DNA from: Paragonimus westermani
Lineage: Eukaryota; Platyhelminthes; Trematoda; Plagiorchiida; Troglotrematidae
DNA length: 64,000 nucleotides
Assembly (NCBI GenBank): GCA_008508345.1
Contig: QNGE01000748.1
Coordinates: forward strand, 130,712-194,711
Reading direction: 5' to 3'
Made by a program: the position numbers and the translations under genes. Under the pieces are notes generated by a model. The model did no database searches. It was not told the DNA's origin and was given only the letters and a program-made list of their open reading frames with translations. The stretch's first letter is position 1. Each line of letters starts with the position of its first letter. Positions 62,801 through 64,000 of the stretch are shown here, piece after piece.

Positions 62801-63754
62801 GACGGATTTTAAACAATGCACACAAAGTTAGACGCCGTCTTACTCTTGGCTAGTGTTCGGGGTGCATTTTTTGGCTCAAAGCGTAAACCGTCTTAACAAC
62901 AATACGGTGTTTAAGCAGTACTGTCAGACAGTGTGGCTGCGATGGTTGTTGACCGGCTAGTATAGGCATCATGCTGCATTCGCAACGATGGAAGGGGAGG
63001 AAATGAAGAATGCTCCAACTTCCACACCTTGAGCATTATGCTTTAATTCAAGATGAGGGAAGCATAGCCATAAAGTGATTAGGATGACTAACAATATAAT
63101 AACACACTCGTTGGCAAGTGATACGCAACGAATTGGAAATATTTTATAGTCCACCATCAAGTACTTGGCGGTACAAATCTCCAGACAGGTATTGCCTCAT
63201 CGTTCACTGTCTTGATTAATAACCATAGCTCACAACTTCTGCAACACTGTGAAGCCTTATCGGTCAGCTGTCTACAGCCAGCCTTGTGAACTCAATAACA
63301 GTTTGTTGTCAATCCTTCGTTGTCGTGGGTTTAACTATAGGCAGAAGTTACCATTCAGATCGATTTTCACTTATCATTTAAAAACTGGTGTTTTTGTTCT
63401 CACTCTATTTGCGAGATGAATTCGCGGTTCAATTTGTTTTTAGATAATCCAAAGTTCGAAGGAGGCAATATTTCATATCTGTCAGCAATTTCTTCAACAC
63501 TAAAATCACTGAAAGTCTTCAAACCCACCACTGGCTGTCCGGGTACAGAGGCCCGTTCAAGACGGACCTTACTTTCGTTTGTACCCTTAATGTTAGTGGC
63601 CTTGCAGACGTATTCATCGTAAATGAAGTGTTCCGTGTGACGACAAGGTGTAACCTGCAACCAAGATTGGCTCCAATTCCAATGATCCCACGAAATTATA
63701 TTGAAAGTTGAGTTGACCGCGTTCAGAATTTGTTCACCTCGACGATACCAGGTC
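50542..63754 (-). CDS. NCAM/Fasciclin II-like Ig-FNIII cell adhesion molecule, C-terminal part, four exons
   Basis: Proteins of this family are cell-surface homophilic adhesion molecules, used mainly in neurite guidance and fasciculation. Four minus-strand exons join in phase: 63754-63499, 54979-54692, 51830-51564 and 50868-50542, giving 378 residues plus stop. They encode the last Ig domain, FNIII-1, FNIII-2, a short polar stalk and a hydrophobic C-terminus without cytoplasmic tail. The domain order (last Ig straight into two FNIII) and the Ig-to-FNIII junction (RASVPGQPVVGL) resemble NCAM. Upstream Ig exons lie beyond the right edge. The ending suggests a GPI-anchored form; a transmembrane isoform using other 3' exons cannot be excluded. 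Confidence 0.82.
50869..51563 (-). other. NCAM-like intron (0.7 kb)
   Basis: Donor GTGGGC after CAG at 51564 and acceptor ending at 50869. Nothing else is recognised. Confidence 0.75.
51564..51830 (-). CDS. NCAM-like exon: FNIII-2
   Basis: This 267-nt, phase 0/0 exon encodes 89 residues. It starts IKEHVFGTYPYS and continues QVVQWETPLNGGLPIIGYRI, a textbook FNIII B-C region (W in strand B, NGG-PI-GY turn). LTNLDPDQVYQ is the start of the E-F region that the next exon completes. The acceptor is GCCGTTGCCTTGTAG and the donor CAG then GTGGGC. A second acceptor-like CATACAG inside the exon would break phase with the previous exon. Confidence 0.85.
51831..54691 (-). other. NCAM-like intron (2.9 kb) with an open frame of unknown meaning
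   Basis: Contains a 174-codon minus-strand open frame (52862-53386), discussed separately. No mobile element was recognised. Confidence 0.7.
52862..53386 (-). CDS. Unassigned open frame inside an NCAM-like intron
   Basis: The frame begins with ATG at 53386 (MADSLYSVPLITNHSLMASY and on) and runs 174 codons to a stop, unusually long for non-coding DNA in this window. It contains four cysteines and Ser/Thr-rich stretches, but no domain, signal peptide or repeat I recognise. It is on the same strand as the host gene, so it could be an alternative exon, a nested single-exon gene, a decayed transposon ORF or chance. No poly(A) signal or convincing splice sites were tied to it. Confidence 0.2.
   Translation of the reverse strand: MADSLYSVPLITNHSLMASYLVDPVKLFEKPLRNRNVKLLMANQVVPSRQHQSFFAHWMSPCPKSDCPASIQASDTNWVIFGNGFSGLLTDFFLFSLKIDRRWCYQRDTSQLTLDSYAMIPKTTSSSVYPLNQLNSNTSFTIKHERVGILSFVNIFIHRHDDDSPLRFLYQIHT
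54692..54979 (-). CDS. NCAM-like exon: FNIII-1
   Basis: This 288-nt, phase 0/0 exon encodes 96 residues: STLDLNVDPPIHTGG, MPPIGYELMYTAFGG, then GLLGGIGYQVRLAARSIVGS. This is the FNIII pattern from strand B to strand G, with the usual strand-B tryptophan replaced by valine. It ends TRPGPVR, the linker to FNIII-2. The acceptor is GGTTACTCAG and the donor CGA then GTGAGT. The first strand of this FNIII domain is supplied by the end of the Ig exon at 63.5 kb, 8.5 kb away. Confidence 0.88.
56079..56350 (+). repeat. tRNA-derived SINE, best-preserved copy
   Basis: It carries a Pol III A box (TGGCGCAGTGG, 56122-56132) and B box (AGTTCAAATCC, 56166-56176) 33 bp apart. A body follows (CACTACTGACGAG, TCTAGTGCTT, GATCAAATGTGAGTGATG) and a tail ending CCCCGACTACTCATCAGTAA. 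The 5' part from 56079 (GCGTTCAGATTTGATG) is shared with the copy at 58039, so the repeat extends upstream of the A box. I see no clear target-site duplication. Confidence 0.85.
57425..57515 (+). repeat. SINE 3' half
   Basis: Matches the second half of the SINE: AAATGTGAGTGTTGGTCAAC then CTTGAAAATAAACC and CCCCGACTACTCATCAGTAA. Head and Pol III boxes are missing. Confidence 0.8.
57980..58139. repeat. SINE fragments: minus-strand body piece followed by a plus-strand head
   Basis: Bases 57980-58020 resemble the reverse complement of the SINE body (TTCACATTTGATTGCAACC). Bases 58039-58139 are a diverged plus-strand head (GCGTTCAAATTTGATGG, GGTTGCCTCA). Its A and B boxes are decayed. Confidence 0.6.
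58350..60070 (+). other. Coding-like fragments of unknown origin
   Basis: Several plus-strand frames (58370-58630, 59097-59387, 59834-60067) have protein-like composition, for example RQELECIGRTRPECLPECK and LEIDRSIILGRLDKETAAVF. They are separated by stops and frame changes. I do not recognise them. A decayed retroelement or processed pseudogene inside the NCAM-like intron is the simplest reading, but this is inference. Confidence 0.25.
62575..62783 (+). repeat. Diverged tRNA-derived SINE
   Basis: Recognisable A box (TGGCGCAGTGA), decayed B box region (AATCCAAATCCCG), body (AGTGTAGTACTTCTTTTTGC, TTGCAAGTGATGTTCAA) and tail (AAATCCCATACTACT). Older than the 56-kb copy. Confidence 0.7.
63499..63754 (-). 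CDS. NCAM-like exon: last Ig domain and start of FNIII-1
   Basis: The exon begins after the acceptor TTGAATTCTAG with one base completing a codon, then TWYRRGEQILNAV, the Ig C-strand tryptophan region. SWLQVTPCRH and YDEYVCKATNIKGTNES follow, the Ig F strand with its Y-x-C signature. The exon ends in RASVPGQPVVGLKTFSDFS, the Ig-to-FNIII linker. The length from acceptor to the proposed donor (AGT then GTTGAA at 63498) gives phase 0, which the FNIII-1 exon needs, and the join reads FSDFS-STLDL, aligning well with NCAM-type domains. The donor is weak by sequence, so the exact 3' end may shift by a few codons. The other half of this Ig domain lies upstream. Confidence 0.8.
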
Positions 63755-64000
63755 CTAGAATTCAATAAACGGAGTAACTACTACATTCAGATGTCCGGAT
63801 GCTTAAAGCACGTTGAACGCCAACATATTTATGACATCCATTAACACAATGTAGATAGCAAAATCGTTTTCGAGGATTTATCAGTGAGATAACCATAACA
63901 AATCGTGGGGTTGAAAAAACGAGGTAACTTCTTCGAGGGTCGTGTAACGAATAAGTTGGATAGGAACAGGAGTGATAGATAAGTGGAACCACAGCCGCGG
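63755..64000 (-). other. Upstream intron of the NCAM-like gene, to the window edge
   Basis: No further Ig exon could be recognised between the acceptor at 63755 and the right edge. Confidence 0.6.

Larger units (their letters stand above)
54980..63498 (-). other. NCAM-like intron (8.5 kb) rich in SINE copies
   Basis: SINE copies or pieces lie at 56079-56350, 57425-57515, 57980-58139 and 62575-62783. A region at 58350-60070 has several coding-like plus-strand fragments of unknown origin. Other open frames, including 61081-61431 minus, are unassigned. No supported exon of the host gene is present. Confidence 0.7.

Overview
The window looks like nuclear DNA of a digenean trematode (fluke). It carries widely spaced, phase-compatible exons of animal-specific genes separated by introns of 0.7 to 8.5 kb. 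It is also littered with decayed retroelements of kinds common in flukes: a CR1/RTE-type non-LTR element, Penelope-like elements (PLEs) with a GIY-YIG domain, a Ty3/gypsy-like gag-protease remnant and tRNA-derived SINEs. The genus cannot be fixed from the sequence alone; a liver-fluke-type genome is an inference.

Plus strand, about 12.7 to 35.0 kb: the C-terminal half of a Mind bomb (MIB1-type) E3 ubiquitin ligase. Five exons can be placed (12677-13094, 16646-17764, 23494-24124, 32288-32391, 34876-35016). Their phases join into one 803-residue frame holding ankyrin repeats, RING1, an atypical RING2 split by a 95-residue loop, a short coiled coil, and RING3 ending at the conserved C-terminus. 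The N-terminal MIB/HERC2, ZZ and early ankyrin exons were not found; they are probably upstream of the window or in short exons I could not recognise. Intron 3 holds a decayed PLE, a minus-strand non-LTR fragment and a SINE junction; the last intron holds one arm of a 26-kb-spaced inverted repeat.

Minus strand, about 63.8 down to 50.5 kb: the C-terminal 378 residues of an NCAM/Fasciclin II-like adhesion molecule (last Ig domain, two FNIII domains, then a hydrophobic C-terminus that looks like a GPI-anchor signal). Its 8.5-kb intron carries several SINE copies.

The remainder is intergenic or intronic. The left edge (1-702) is the C-terminal part of a non-LTR reverse transcriptase. At 41.5-42.5 kb lies a gag/protease remnant. 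At 44.8-48.1 kb two PLE copies stand head to head, and the right-hand copy is interrupted inside its reverse transcriptase by an inverted pair of SINE fragments. A 143-codon open frame with an immediate polyadenylation signal (49159-49595) may be a small unrecognised gene, convergent with the NCAM-like gene. Two assembly joins are visible: a single N at 30601 inside a SINE inversion, and a 7-N gap at 39416-39422 flanked by the same 15-mer.

The most interesting points are the split RING2 of the Mind bomb protein, the GPI-type ending of the NCAM-like protein, and the PLE/SINE nested inverted structure. I did not find a clearly new biological system.
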